DNA from: Salvator merianae
Taxonomy: Eukaryota > Chordata > Lepidosauria > Squamata > Teiidae
Direction of reading: 5' to 3'
DNA length: 64,000 nt
Assembly: GCA_003586115.2 (NCBI GenBank)
Contig: QVOM02000116.1
Location: forward strand, 32,899,062-32,963,061
The translations under genes and the position numbers were made by a program. Below the pieces are notes generated by a model that had not been told where the DNA came from, did no database searches, and worked only from the letters and a program-made list of their open reading frames with translations. This document shows, piece by piece, positions 36,371 through 48,737 of the stretch. How positions within the stretch are numbered: position 1 is the first letter of the stretch; each line of letters starts with the position of its first letter.

Positions 36371-36845
36371 TTGTGTAGGCTTCTTAAAACTTATACTCTA
36401 AATATTTATATAATTGATTGGAGGTAAATTGTTTATCAGAATCCCCTATTATGAGATTAGTTCACTATTTAGTTTACATTTAGACTAAAATTTCTTGTCT
36501 CAGAACGTGTTTACTTCAGGTAGCATGTAAGGTTTTTTTTGATCCCTGTGACACAGCAGGAGCCCATAAAAATGGTAGACTAAGTATACCCATGTTAATA
36601 CGATCACAGTTACAATGCACTGGAATGCATATTTGGCTCCCTCTCCATTTCTCTCAATATATATTCCTTCATACAAGGCATTTTTCAAACTAAGTTCTTA
36701 AAGAAGTAAACAGGAAAAGGTGTCAGGTTTAGATCCGGGTATCTAATTTCCATCCAGCTTTGATCTTATTACCTTGTCAGAAAGTTAATATAGGACACTT
36801 ACACCTAACTGCTTTTAAGTAATGTTGTATAGTACTGCCTGAAGA

Positions 36846-37109
36846 ATGGCAGAAGTCTGTGTGGAAGAAACCACAAATGTTGAAAAAACAAATGTTGAAG
36901 AAACTCAGAATGAAGGTGGAACAGAGAATGCAGATATACAAATAAACAAGGGCATGCAAAATACAGATGAAAAGCAAAATGAAGATACAGTGCAGAATAC
37001 TGAAAAATCTCAAAGCAAGGATGAACAGGAAAACAAAAAAGAACCATCTAAGGAAAATGAAAGTCAGGATGGAAATGAAAATCTAGATCCTAAACCTGAG
37101 ACTGAGAAG
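36846..37109 (+). CDS. Candidate alternative first exon, acidic N-terminus
   Basis: An 88-codon open frame starting MAEVCVEETTNVEKTNVEET and ending NLDPKPETEK, then AAG|GTAAAT, a plausible splice donor in phase 0. The ATG has A at -3 and G at +4, and TGA lies two codons upstream, so this is the first start. The sequence is extremely acidic and polar: about 19 Glu and 12 Asn, no Arg, His, Phe, Tyr or Trp. It is likely disordered. It sits between CACNB2 exon 2 and the beta2a exon and could splice in frame to the common GSADSYTS exon. I do not recognise the protein. A-rich sequence also leaves the minus strand open here, so chance is a real alternative. Confidence 0.35.
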
Positions 37110-38219
37110 GTAAATGTAGTGACATTTAGACATTGCTTTTTTTCTTGTAAATATTTTTTAAATTCTTAAAAGAAATTTAAGAGAAACTTTTGTATTGCAT
37201 ACCAAAGTTTGACTTTTTCTTAGATTTTGGGATGCTCATTTCCTTTTGGGAGAAAGCAATGTCTTGTATAAAGGGAGTGAAAAATACCTAGCAGAGAAAG
37301 AAACTTTGACAGTGTCAAGTATTTCTAAGTTAGCTGTCATATCTAATGGTACAGGACATGGCAAATTAAGCAGTTTCCAACATTTATAAGGTACCATTTA
37401 ATTAACAATAATTGGGTTATCAGAAAGATTGTTGGAGGCCATTGTTATCAGTTTTGGAAAATGCCTAGCATCGTTTTAGATGCAATTGTACTTACTTAAA
37501 AAGATGAAAGGATGTGTACATTTAAGCTTGATTAAGTACACTTTCCCATCTTATGTTTCAATGTCTTTTGCTTTTTTATTTCCATTCATGTTAATTAAAT
37601 GTATGTTACAAGCATGATGTCCTTCCCCCTCCAAATTAAGTGAAGCAATCATTCATCTTAAAGTGACAGCATACTGTCTACATGCTTCTGGATGCCTCCA
37701 GCTCTCAGGATTGCAGTGAGGAAATCCCAAGCCATGATTTTGATGGGTAGGGGAAGCTTTCTCCTTCTCCATGTCACAATGGGCTATGATTTTGGGACTG
37801 GAGGATGGAGGGTCACTCTCCTTCCCTTCCCTAAGTCAAAAACTTTGGCATGAGAAAGGGAAGGAAAGGCAGCCTCCCTCTCCCATGTCAATATACCAGC
37901 TGATCCTGACATGAAGGAAGAAAGTGTCTCCCACCCATCAAAATCATGGCTGGGGATTCCCTTGCTTCAATTTTGACAGGTGGGGAGGAGGGCTGCCCCG
38001 AGGTCCAAATCAAAGCGGTGGAGTTCCTAGTTTGGAATGTGAAAGCAGAGGGGTTCAAACACAGGGAATGCCCCCATGGGCAACTTCCTGTGTTCAAATA
38101 TGCAAACCCACCGATAGGACCAGTAAATCCCTTTGGTGGATTTCTTCAAACAGTTCAACAGTTCTTCATATAGTTCTGCAATAAAATTGCCATAATGTTG
38201 CTTGCTGTGAAATGGTATA

Positions 38220-38350
38220 AGTAGAGAATGGCATCCATGCAGACATAGTGCTGAACCTGCACACTGAATGTGCAATCAGGGGGCAGTATCATGCAGGCAC
38301 TGTACCCTCGCTGCACATTCAAGGCACCATAAAGGCGCCATGTAGATCCT
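38220..38350 (+). repeat. Palindromic repeat, group F, copy 2
   Basis: Carries ATCCATGCAGACATAGTGCT, CAGTATCATGCAGGCACTG and CATGTAGATCCTGCC, matching the complement of 44660-44810. Short, non-coding and GC-richer than its surroundings. Confidence 0.55.
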
Positions 38351-41099
38351 GCCTGTATTTATGGTTGGCCAAGGTTTATCCAGTTTGTTGTAAGTTAGCA
38401 AAAAAAGGTCATATAATATCTCTTAAAAGCATGTTCTATAATTTCCATCCTGTAATCTGAATTTGAGGTAAACCCCCCTAATTTTACAATATTAATTCTC
38501 TCTCCTCAACCACCCCATTCCAATATGAGTGACAGTAAGGCTGGTTCCTCAGGATTATACAGAAAAAGGGCAATCTGCTGTTATGGGGAGAACACAAATA
38601 ATGCCTGTAGGAATTAATAATAAGAAAAAAAACCTAAACATTTTTATATGAAATAAAAGCTTAAAAGTTAGGCTGGTTTTGCAGGATAACCCATTACAAA
38701 ATAATAATTACAGGAATTATTTTATGCTTGTATTTGTTTTTGTGTATAAAGAAAGGATCTGGTAATAAATCTACAACAAGGAATTTTTTCCATCATCTTA
38801 CCCTGCAATTGCAAATGTTGCACAGCCATTTTCACATATCTCTGGAGAGAATGTAGACCTCCAATAAAATGAATGGTTTCTTCCCAGGAGTATGATTCTG
38901 TGGCATAATGGGCAAATGGTTATACTGATCACAGACCTTTGTAGCTTGTACTGATTGCATGATAAATTATTTGTAATTTGAAGGGGGGCGTAAGTAGCAG
39001 TGCTTATATTACAATGTATTGCAAATGGACTTGCCCGCTTTTTGTATTTATTTGGCTTATCCTAATATAGGGCAAATTGCTCTGTTCTGGGATATGCAGT
39101 CCATCCCAAGATGGGATGGATTGCTCCTGGCACAGACTGTGACTTAGGCCAGCTACAGATGGCAGCTGAATATATTGCTAAATATAGCCCTTCCAGAATT
39201 ATTGCTTTTTGCTAGACAGCATGGAGGCCAGCACTGTATGTGAGCATTTTAGTGATGTGCACATTCGGGTATTTTGCCAGTACCAAGTATCCAGAAGTGC
39301 ACAGTTCCGACCACCACACAGGTTGTCTTTTTTGACCCTGCACATGCACAGTGGGCACTTCCAGGATGATGGCTCTCTCCAGATGGTAAGTTACAGCACT
39401 ATTTTGGGAAAACCCTCCACCACAGTCAGGTCTTCCCACAATAGACTATGGCAGGATTTGGGGGGAAATAGCGGGGATACATGTGGCTCATGTGTGGCCA
39501 CAGATATGTGTGGCAATCCTACCATAGTGCAGATATAATGATGCTAATTTTCCCCCATCTCGACGAGATGATAGTAACTGGTCCACTAGTAACTAGTAAC
39601 CAGACTGTGACCAGCCAAACAAAAAAATCCTAAGGTAGAGTTTTAAGACCAAAGGGACACAGAAAAGGAATCTCCCAACACAAACAACAAAATCCATTTT
39701 AAAAAAATGTCAATTCACAAATGGACACTACATGTGGATATTGGCCACATTTACAACTAGTGGAAAAATTTACACATGTGCAACTAGTGGCCACTGAAGA
39801 TGACCAGAAAGGGCTGGGTCAGTGGGACAGTGGGGTCAGTGACACATCTGTCAGTGGGGAAGATGTCAAGCTAAGAATCCCATACATTGTTTTGTTGTCT
39901 GTCTACAGCATCCACCAAAGACATTTTTAAATGCTTGTTTTATTATGAGCTTTTGTAGTTTAGTCATTAAACGATTATAAATACCTGTTACTGAATGTAT
40001 TTTTAGGAACTTGAGTATCCACATATAGTGTCTATTTAGGAATTTACAATTTTATTGATTTTGTTGTTTGTATTGAGAGATTTATTTTCTCTATCCCACA
40101 TCACTAGGTTGCAATTATATATTTGCTGTATTTTTATTTTAAACTCAATGTTTTGGATAAAAATCTATAATCAGTATAATCCTAAATAAGCTAATTATTT
40201 TTATCCAGATAATCAGATAAATTTTTAACATTTTATAATTTTTAACATTATGCTGTTTATTTTTTTTTCTGAGTTATCATGAAACCAGAACGCTAGAATG
40301 AAACTAAAACATTATTTGAATTTATTGGCAATTGCAAAATTCTCATTTGAAACATGTCAGCCCAAATGTTTTAAGTGTATTTCACTTATACCATTAGCGG
40401 AAATGTTAATTAGCAAAGTAGAGAGAAAAGCAGTTTAACAGATTCCCATGGGGAAATCATATTACTGGTATGCTTTTTTCTCAGCACAATCATTTTCAAA
40501 AAGTCAATAGTAACTACATTTCCCTTTTCAAGATCTCATAATTGTAATGACTTTGAAATGCATTTGTTGTTATGAATTCTCTTTTGAATTAATGGTGTCC
40601 CTATGTTTGTAGAAAGACATTAAAGAACTGTCCATAAAGACTAAAGAATGCTATCATGAACAGGGCAGAAGGTTCAGTCGTTCCTTTCAAAATGCTTTTG
40701 CCTTTTTAGGAATATCAAGAGACAAACATACAGCATAGTGTGGAATTTAAGTGCCTGCATGGTAGGATAATACATTTGCATGGTAGTTCTTGAACTTTTA
40801 AGATAATGTTTGCGTTAAGAACATTTCATCTGATACAGAACAGACTCTGCTTGATGGCAGAAAGTAAAGAAACATTCCTGCCTTAAACTTCTTTGGAAGA
40901 CGGCTTCTATTGGAATTCTGAACAAATTGTTATTAAAATTGCTAATTAAAAAAATATATATATTTTCCTCTCAGGACCAATTGGTAGTGTTGAATGTCTT
41001 TATTTTTACCTTAGAATCTTGTTCCTGAAGTAAATAGTTATAAAACTAAATATAATGCAAATTATTTTAATGACTGTCGTCATGATTAATTGTCTTGAG

Positions 41100-41513
41100 T
41101 GCGCCTCCCTGGCATCTTTCTTACGGTTCTGTGTGACTGTTCCAGCTGCTCTGGGGAGCACTGGGTCTGCACACTCTCAGTCTGCACAAACTAATGGTCT
41201 GCTTAAGGGGGAGACACTTTAAAACAATGTTGCCTGTGTTCCTGGCAGGGGTCTGGACAAGTTGTCTTCCATGTAGACTGCTGAACTGGACCAGCCACTA
41301 CAAGAAGTCTCATGCAGTTTTGCTGGAAACACTGAAAATACCCTGGCTGGCAACTTCAGAGGCCATGAATTTTTGTTCCTGGCCTCTGATGTTGAGCCCA
41401 ACTGGGCCACAGCAGAGCAGATGCCCCCTGGTGTTCATCACTAGCTGCCACTCCAATCTTGGCCTGGATCACTTGATCCAGGTACACTCTATCATCCTGT
41501 GCAGAAATAGCCC
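41100..41513. mobile_element. Group B-like DNA transposon relic
   Basis: The right end GTGCAGAAATAGCCC is the complement of the GGGCTATTTCTGCAC type terminus, and the interior has CCAACTGGGCCACAGCAGAG and a GCCATGAATTTTTGTTCCTGG hairpin remnant typical of group B. The left end was not found. An open frame of 121 codons over it is not a gene. Confidence 0.5.
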
Positions 41514-42460
41514 CCATGGTGCCTTCTCCCTGTCTATACTTATTTTGTCATTGCCATAATGCAAAAAGAGAAGGAGAAGAAAATGTTAAAGCAAGGAGAT
41601 TCTCAACGAACCCAGACTTCCACTTCACTATGAATTGTAAATAAGCTAGATCTAACTTTGAAAAATAGGTAATTAAAGGTTGACAGATCTGGTAAAAAGA
41701 TATATCTGGGAATTCATCCTTTTGAGCATTTAGTAATTAAGCTGTATTCTTTACAATCCCAGTTTGTCATAAATAAAGCAATACTCGAAAGAATCAGCCT
41801 CATTCCAGTTTAAAACAGTTTGGCTGGCTGTATTTATTCTTCACTTAACACAACACAATCATAGTTCTGTAGACTGCAGGCCTGCCCAAATAATAGCCTT
41901 TCAGATATTGCTGAGTTGTCATGAGCACCAGTTTAAGTCTAATCAGTGGCAAGACATTATATGAGTTGTATTCTGGCAATTTCTAGAGGGCTACAGTTTA
42001 GTCAGCCCTTCATCAACAATTTGACAGGAGAAGAGAATTAAAGATTTTTGCCTACGGTTCTAGAGGATTGAATGGTTGGTCTGCTCTGGAGCACTGGCCA
42101 TTTCCTTGCTTTCATCGTGATAGCATGAGAATAGCTTGAGTATAACATGGTGTCAAATGTGTAATTCTATCTCACTTTTCTGGGAGCATTTCCTGAGTAT
42201 GCATTGCCAGCATTGCATTGTAGGAAACCAAGGCTGCCGTTATATATCCATTTACCCAAAAGAAAATTTTATGGAGTATGGGAGAAAAAAAAAAAAAAAA
42301 TTGGGTCTGCATAGCATGCTGCTGTGACTGGGCCTCAGACCTTTGGGTAAAGGGCGAAGTATAAATCCTTAAATATAAACAAGTATCTCTTGTTGAATAT
42401 TGTGGAATAACCCTTCTCTATCACCTGCTTATCTTAAATTCCTATAGTGCCTCTCCTTAC

Positions 42461-42505
42461 TTCTTTCCTTCTTTCCTTCGTTCCTTGTTTCCTTCCTTTC
42501 TTTCT
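42461..42505 (+). repeat. CTTT/CCTT-rich simple repeat
   Basis: Imperfect tetranucleotide tract of TTCTTTCC and TTCCTTCC units. Confidence 0.9.
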
Positions 42506-43415
42506 GTGAATATATTATTACAATTGTATCCTGCTTCTCCTTTCAACAACAAAAGACAGCAGCATTCATGGGTTCCCCTTAAGGCTGCTATAAAGAAATC
42601 TGTAAAATCCTAAATTTAAGAGGAATATTGCATGCTATTTGCTCTGTGGTTGTCAACCTAATTAATGTAAAATATTATGTTGAGGAGAAGGGGAATATGT
42701 GCAGACTATTTAGGCACCTATAAGTTAAATCCCCTGAATTCTCTCTCTGTTAAACCTTTATTTTGTAATCTTTTTGAAATTAAGAAGTGAAATTTGCCTG
42801 AAGTGTTGCCAAACAGATCCTCTTTGCATAAGCAAGTTCTGAAACATTTATATTATTCGACAGTGTGGTGTTGATTTCAATCTCCAAGTATTTTCCTAGA
42901 ACAGCAATTGCTTGCAGTTTGAATTTATGCTGCTGCCAAATTGCGCTTGAGAAAGAGAATTTTTTAAAAAAGGCATGAAAAGCAATGCAGTCTCTTTATT
43001 TTTCTTAAGATATGCCTTAACTACAAATGAAGGGCTATATTTATAACATATGAATACCAAATATCTCCCTCAATAGTACTTAGGTCTTTGTAATTGTCGT
43101 TTCAAAACCAGGTTTTCTGAGTGTAAGAATCTGAGAAAAACACTTGAGGTGTATGCAAATAGCCTCAAAATATTACTTTATTGTGCCTAATTATTAAAGC
43201 AAGATATGCATACAAATCAAGTGTTTCCCCAAAAGCAGAATTGGAAGAATAAACAGGCAAATAGCCTTTCTCTGTGAAATGAGTATGAAACGTGTCACCC
43301 TTTATATGTTGCTACTGTGAACCTCTGCCAACATATGTAATGGTTAAATGTGTTAGGAAATATGCTGTAACAGCACTTGGAGGGAAACACATTCTTGGCC
43401 CCTGATTCATATGAT

Positions 43416-43467
43416 TGATAGATAGATAGATAGATAGATAGATACACACACACACACACACACACAC
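43416..43467 (+). repeat. Compound (GATA)n(CA)n microsatellite
   Basis: About seven GATA units run directly into about eleven CA units. Both parts are nearly perfect, so length variation between individuals is likely. Confidence 0.95.
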
Positions 43468-44154
43468 GATTGCTAAAATCCCCAGCATTCTTCAGTCTTG
43501 AATGTCTGTACCTGCTGTTGGCAACTTAAGTTGTCAGACTCATTAGCAATTTGATTAACAGGTATACCCTTCTGCACCTCTGCACCTCTGTTGTTTTAAT
43601 TTTGTTTGAGCAGATGATCTTATCTGGGACAGTAAAGCATTTTTTACTCCAAGCCACTGGGAAGTACTGTATATCTGGTGATGGTGCCCCCTTAAGGTCA
43701 CAAACTCTAGGATTGAGTATTTAGAGAAAGACCTGAGAATCTTTGAAGTTTGTTTGTGGTCTTTGTTAAGGGGGTTGATTGCTACCAGGACTGGATACAT
43801 GGACTGGAGATGGTGGGCCTTGAAGTTCAGATCTGCAGTAGTCTATTAACCTGGATACTTCTGTTAGCTCTTGAATATTGAATAAACCTTGTGTTGCTAT
43901 AGGTTCGTGTCAATATCAGGGGGAAAAAAGAGTTTGTTGAAGCAAGTAGAATCTTTAAGTCAAAAAGAGAAACTGCTGTTAGCACAGTTGAAGTGGAAAG
44001 TATTCCCATGGTTTTCACTCCCACCAGGGGAGGGGCGTTTTGCCTACTTTTTAGAGGAAAATATTTTACTCTTATTTTTCACCTGGCTGTTGCTTCAGGG
44101 GGTTGCTACTTCGGCACTTGTTCCACTGACCTTCAAGTCCCATATGGAATCATA

Positions 44155-44600
44155 GGGTCTTTTTGACCTTAGCTGACCTGATCTGCCATAATGAATCAGG
44201 AACAGGTCCAGACCAGCTGCCTCACCAGGCTGGAGCCTGCCTGTATGAACTCTGAAGGCCAGAAATGAAACTTCCAGGCCTTGGAGTCCCTGTGTGACCC
44301 ATTGTGGAGGTGTGCTTTGGTGTGCTGCCAAAATTGGTCCCCTAGTAGTCCTGAACATGGAGGCATGCCTTCTGCATATCTCCGTATTCTGTACAAGGCC
44401 CAGCTAGTCCACTGGTAGAGCACAATTTTGAAATCTACTGGTGATCCAGACCAAGGACCCCTTGGTCTGGATCACACTCTGTCCTTGCAGACAGAGCATA
44501 CCAGTGGTGGGCAGGGCCTTCTGTGTTCTGCATTAGCATGTGGAAGGGAGGCCCATAATCCTCTTTTCGATATTGCTCAAGCGCCAGTGCAGAAAAGCCC
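44155..44600. mobile_element. Group B DNA transposon, near complete
   Basis: A 446-bp element from GGGTCTTTTTGACC to GTGCAGAAAAGCCC, with ATA on each side (44152-44154 and 44601-44603). The interior matches the 55611 copy: a GAAACTTCCAGGCCTTGGAG block then GACCCATTGTGGAGGTG. No transposase is encoded. Confidence 0.65.
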
Positions 44601-44659
44601 ATAGAAATTGAGGCTTACATGGAATCAAGGAATGGGAAATAAACTGTATTGAAATCCAT

Positions 44660-44830
44660 GTGCATTGTATGAGGCAGGATCTTCACAGTGCCATTACAGT
44701 GCTTTGAATGTGGAATGAGGGAGCAGTGACTGCATGATACTGCCTCTTCATTATGCATTGAATGCAGATGGAGAACATGGTGTCTGCATGTATGCTGCTC
44801 TCTTCTGCATATGACACTGCAATGGCAGAT
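44660..44830 (-). repeat. Palindromic repeat, group F, copy 3
   Basis: Complement of the 38220 copy: GGCAGGATCTTCACAGTGCC, GCAGTGACTGCATGATACTG and GGTGTCTGCATG. It lies just after the group B element. Confidence 0.55.
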
Positions 44831-45354
44831 TGGTGTGAAGAGCTCTCATAGTTCTTCAAACTGCTGCTACGCAAGGAAACTTCCTAGTTCCTTTGGGAGC
44901 ATTCCTGATGTTCAAGCTCCTGGGTTCGAGGACACCCACACCCACACTGTCAGACTGAAGACAACATACTGCTGGTGCTATTCTTCCTGTGCAGATCATG
45001 GCTGAGGCATGGACTCTGAATGTTTGCTTGTTCACTAGCTTTGAGCTTCACTAGCTTAGTGTTATGGCACAATTTTAAGATATTGCTAGTTTTTGATTTC
45101 AACAAAATCACAAACACTAAGACATAACATTAAAAACAACACAAAATTAAACTTGTGGGCCCTAGAAGGAAGCATCAGAACCCATAAGAATCATTAGTTT
45201 GAAGCAAAGGCCATAGGGAGGAGGATCAGATTATATGACCCCTTCTGCCACCAGGGAGAATTAAGTGGTTCTTGCCCTGTTACAGCAGAGCTCCACCCGA
45301 TGTTGAATTTAGAAGTCATCCAGGACAGAAAATGAAGAAATGGGGAAATGCGTT

Positions 45355-45475
45355 AATTGCATTAATTTTATTCTTTTTTTTAAAAGAATTTATATCCCAT
45401 CATTCACCTGAAGGTCCCAGGATGGGTCAGAACAATAAAAAGATAAAATATATAAAACATAGATCTAAAACATAT
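45355..45475 (-). mobile_element. L2/CR1-type LINE 3' end, reversed
   Basis: TTTATATCCCATCATTCACC then TGAAGGTCCCAGGATGGGTC is the complement of the + strand end at 56665-56712, so the two are the same family in opposite directions. Confidence 0.65.
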
Positions 45476-45573
45476 TTAAAATTTGCTTCCTCCCTCCTTC
45501 CTGTACCCAAATGGTCCCAGAGTGGATAACAAATTGAAAATCATATAAAAACAATTAAAACACAAAATATTAA

Positions 45574-46035
45574 AGGCCCCATCACACCACAAGAGATTAG
45601 TCTATCTCAGAGCACAATGGAGTTGCAGCCTATTTTTGACTTGATCACGCCCATCTGTTATAGTTCTCACTCCGTTCATCTTTTTAGTCCACACTTTTCA
45701 GTCTCCCCACCTTAGTCTGGTGACAGGGTACTTTTTCCCTTTCCACCCTTCCCATCCTTTTATACCTTTTGCCCTCTATGATTGGATTCACTCTAGTCAG
45801 TTAAATTTTGGCATCTCAGGGGAGGATAAAGCTGCTGCCTTCCTCTGTCACTGCCCTCCCCACCCACCAACTATCTGTGTTTGCAGAATTTATGAGGCAG
45901 GGGTTTCCAATGCTGAAACTTCTCGTTGCCCCATCACACGTCCACCTTGGCCTTTTTTTTTTTTAAAGGCAAGTTTTGTGCAAAACTGCATCTTCATAAG
46001 TTCTTAGGGAGCAACACAGGGTGTGATGGGTGAGT
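45574..46035. repeat. DNA-transposon-like repeat related to 22.4 kb element
   Basis: Begins GGCCCCATCACACC and ends GGGTGTGATGGGTG, an inverted pair. Its middle (GATTGGATTCACTC, TTAAATTTTGGCATCTCAGG, ATCTTCATAAG) aligns with the intron 1 repeat at 22.5 kb, but the CRE and GC box are decayed here. Confidence 0.5.
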
Positions 46036-46257
46036 GGGGAAATACAATACAAATCAGGAAAGGAGGCAGCCAAAACTATCCCCCTACCCCAACATAGGCA
46101 GAGTTGAAGAAAATGTTGGAGGAATCCCTGGAAGAATGGTGCACTTTACTCTGTTTTTAATTTCCCCCTTCCCAAGAACATCAAAGTCAGGGATTGACTG
46201 GAAAGAGAAAGGGAAACCTTCCCTCTGCCGTCCTGGAAAGTTTGTGTACCACTCCCA

Positions 46258-46320
46258 ATAGTCATAGAATCATAGAGTTGGAAGGGACCTCTAGGGTCAT
46301 CGAGTCCTCTTGCATGATCA
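46258..46320 (-). mobile_element. CR1-type LINE 3' end, reversed
   Basis: CATAGAATCATAGAGTTGG then AAGGGACCTCTAGGGTCATC is the complement of the ATTCTATG-octamer end of CR1-like elements, common in sauropsid genomes. Confidence 0.65.
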
Positions 46321-48405
46321 CACCCTGAAAATATAACTGGACTATGGAACAGAATAATTCATGCTGGGATAATTCAAATACAAGATAGATCAGATCAAAG
46401 GGGGATAATACAGATAAAAATCAAAAGGGAATTTTTGAGTGTGATCCCTGGGAACAAAGGACTGTTTTAGATTGTCCTAGACATTGGGTGTGACTGTAGC
46501 CTGAAGTAAACAGTTTTGGAACAAGAGAAGAGAAAACATAACCCAAGAGCAGAACAACAACATGGAAGAGAAAACTTTTTACCAATCAAAGCCCTGGGTG
46601 AGAAGGCACATTTTAACCACTGGATGAGGACTGTATTATGATGGCACCTGATGTCTCTTGGAGGAGAGCTCATTTTATAGCCAGGGGACATCATTGAAAA
46701 TGCCGTCTCACATACTACTCAAGAAATTCAGGGACTGACAGCAGGACTAGCAGGAAAGGTTGATTTGGGAGGAGGTGCTTTTTCAGGTATTTCATATGCC
46801 AGATGTTTATATGTCGGTGTTACTACCTTGAATTCAGTTCGATAGTGAATCAGCAATCATTGCAGATTTTTAAACCAACGAGCCAGGAATGATTGTCACT
46901 TATTCCTGTTTCTAAACTTTATTCAAGTGCATCTCTGTGTGGTGCTCATTCAAATACTAGAATTAGCATTAGTAGTTCAAGGTTAACATCAGTGTCATAC
47001 ACTCCGAAGATAAAACTCAATTCATCCAGATTCTGTTTTTCAAGGAGGAAATAAATGCAATATCCTCAGATCGATTGAATCTATTGCATACTTGAGACAT
47101 AAGAATAGCTATTCTGAAGTTGATGTGGTGGTTCCTGTTGGAGACCACAATGCCATGAAAATTGTATTAAGGTGGCCATGTATTCACTGGCTTCCCAAAC
47201 TAGTGGAAGGCTATTGCTGATAACTGCTATAACAGTGTCATTGTGCCTAGAGTGGTTTGTGTTATAGGAAGGATGACCATATTGTATGTTGTTTAATCTC
47301 ACACTTTGTTCAGTTACAGGATTTCAAGGGGAAAATCAAACACTGCACTTTACAGTTCTTTTAAAAATGGGCCATCAGTGGCAGAACAGATTTAACATGA
47401 ACAAATAGAATGATTACTCCATGAAGAAGCTTGCTGTGAGTTTCAGAGGGTGGGGAGAGGAATGGGTGGAGATTAAAATAGCAAGATTTGATTTTGGCAG
47501 GAAGCTTGGTCCTGTTGACATGTTATGAATGTTCTCTTTGACTTGGCATGCTTCTTGCTGCTGAGGAGAGTCAATTTGCTATCTTCTAACTGGTTTTCCT
47601 TTCCCCCTGATGAACGCTGGCAGATTTTATCTTAAGATGTTCATTGTGTGACAATTTGTTGCCATTTTTTAATTGTTGCCTAAAAATTGAAAAATATTTA
47701 TTTTTTTTAAAAAAGAGCACTAAACTCAAGTTAGTACTTTTTCAGTGTATGGTTACCCATTTTAGTTTTCTCTGCCTATATAGTCCTGTTTGATTACAGA
47801 TGGTCTGTGTGATAGTTACTATGGAAACCAGGCCATTTTACTTCAGTCTTGTCCTGTTGCTATGGTGTATTGAAGACTGCTGTGTGTAAAGTGCTGCTTA
47901 TTTTTTTTTCATGACAGCCAGTGCCATAGAGAATATTGATTTCAAGATTATTCTTAATAGTGTAGGGTAAAATAACATCCTAATTAGGCTAGCAAAATAA
48001 TAATTGCTGGTACAAAAGATGAACAGAAGTCATAGGGAATTTTGCCACACTGCTGGCTAATGATAATTTTCTGTTTATCATTTGCGGAATTTTAAGTCAT
48101 CAGAATCATTGCACGTCTGCTCAACATTGGAATAGTTTTTCTCAGGATTGAATATTTCTTCATGTCACTAAAACGCTATGAGACAAAGGAAAAAAGCAAT
48201 GTGTGGGGGATGTTGCTGACCTAAAAAGGAAGTTTTCCGAACCCTTATGAGTCACAAGGAGTGGGATTGTCAAAGCCATTCCGCAGGTTCATTCGAAATC
48301 CAGCATGTAATATTTCAGCTCCTATTTGCTGCCCTCTTATGGTAAAAGGCTGAATGAAGGGGAAAAATAACTCGTGACAGTTCCTGTGTTCTAAAGAGTA
48401 TATAA

Positions 48406-48737
48406 TAGAGAAGTGCCAAACTGGATTGGACCTGAACCAGTTCGAATCGAACAGGGGCATTGCAAAAGTTCGAAATCAAACTGAACTCCGTGCCTGTTTG
48501 GAAACAGAGTTTGAATTTGAACTGAACAAAGGCGTGTTCAAACACACCTAGCAAACATACCCTGTTTGATCTGAGTTCAAAAGTGTTTGAAGGCATTTGA
48601 ATCGAGCCAAATGCCGTGCTTGTTCCAAGAAAAAAGTTTGAATTTGAACGAAGGAGTGTTCGGTTCAAATCAAACTGAACAAAGGCGTGCTGTATTTGAA
48701 TCTAACCAAACCAGAAAAACGTTCATGCATATCTCTA
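48406..48737. mobile_element. hAT-like MITE rich in TTCGAA motifs
   Basis: A 332-bp element with short inverted ends TAGAGAAGTGC and GCATATCTCTA, flanked by GTATATAA and GTATACGA, an 8-bp target duplication with two mismatches, which fits the hAT superfamily. The interior is a patchwork of repeated AGTTTGAATTTGAAC(T/G) and AACAAAGGCGTG units in both orientations. No transposase is encoded. Confidence 0.7.
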
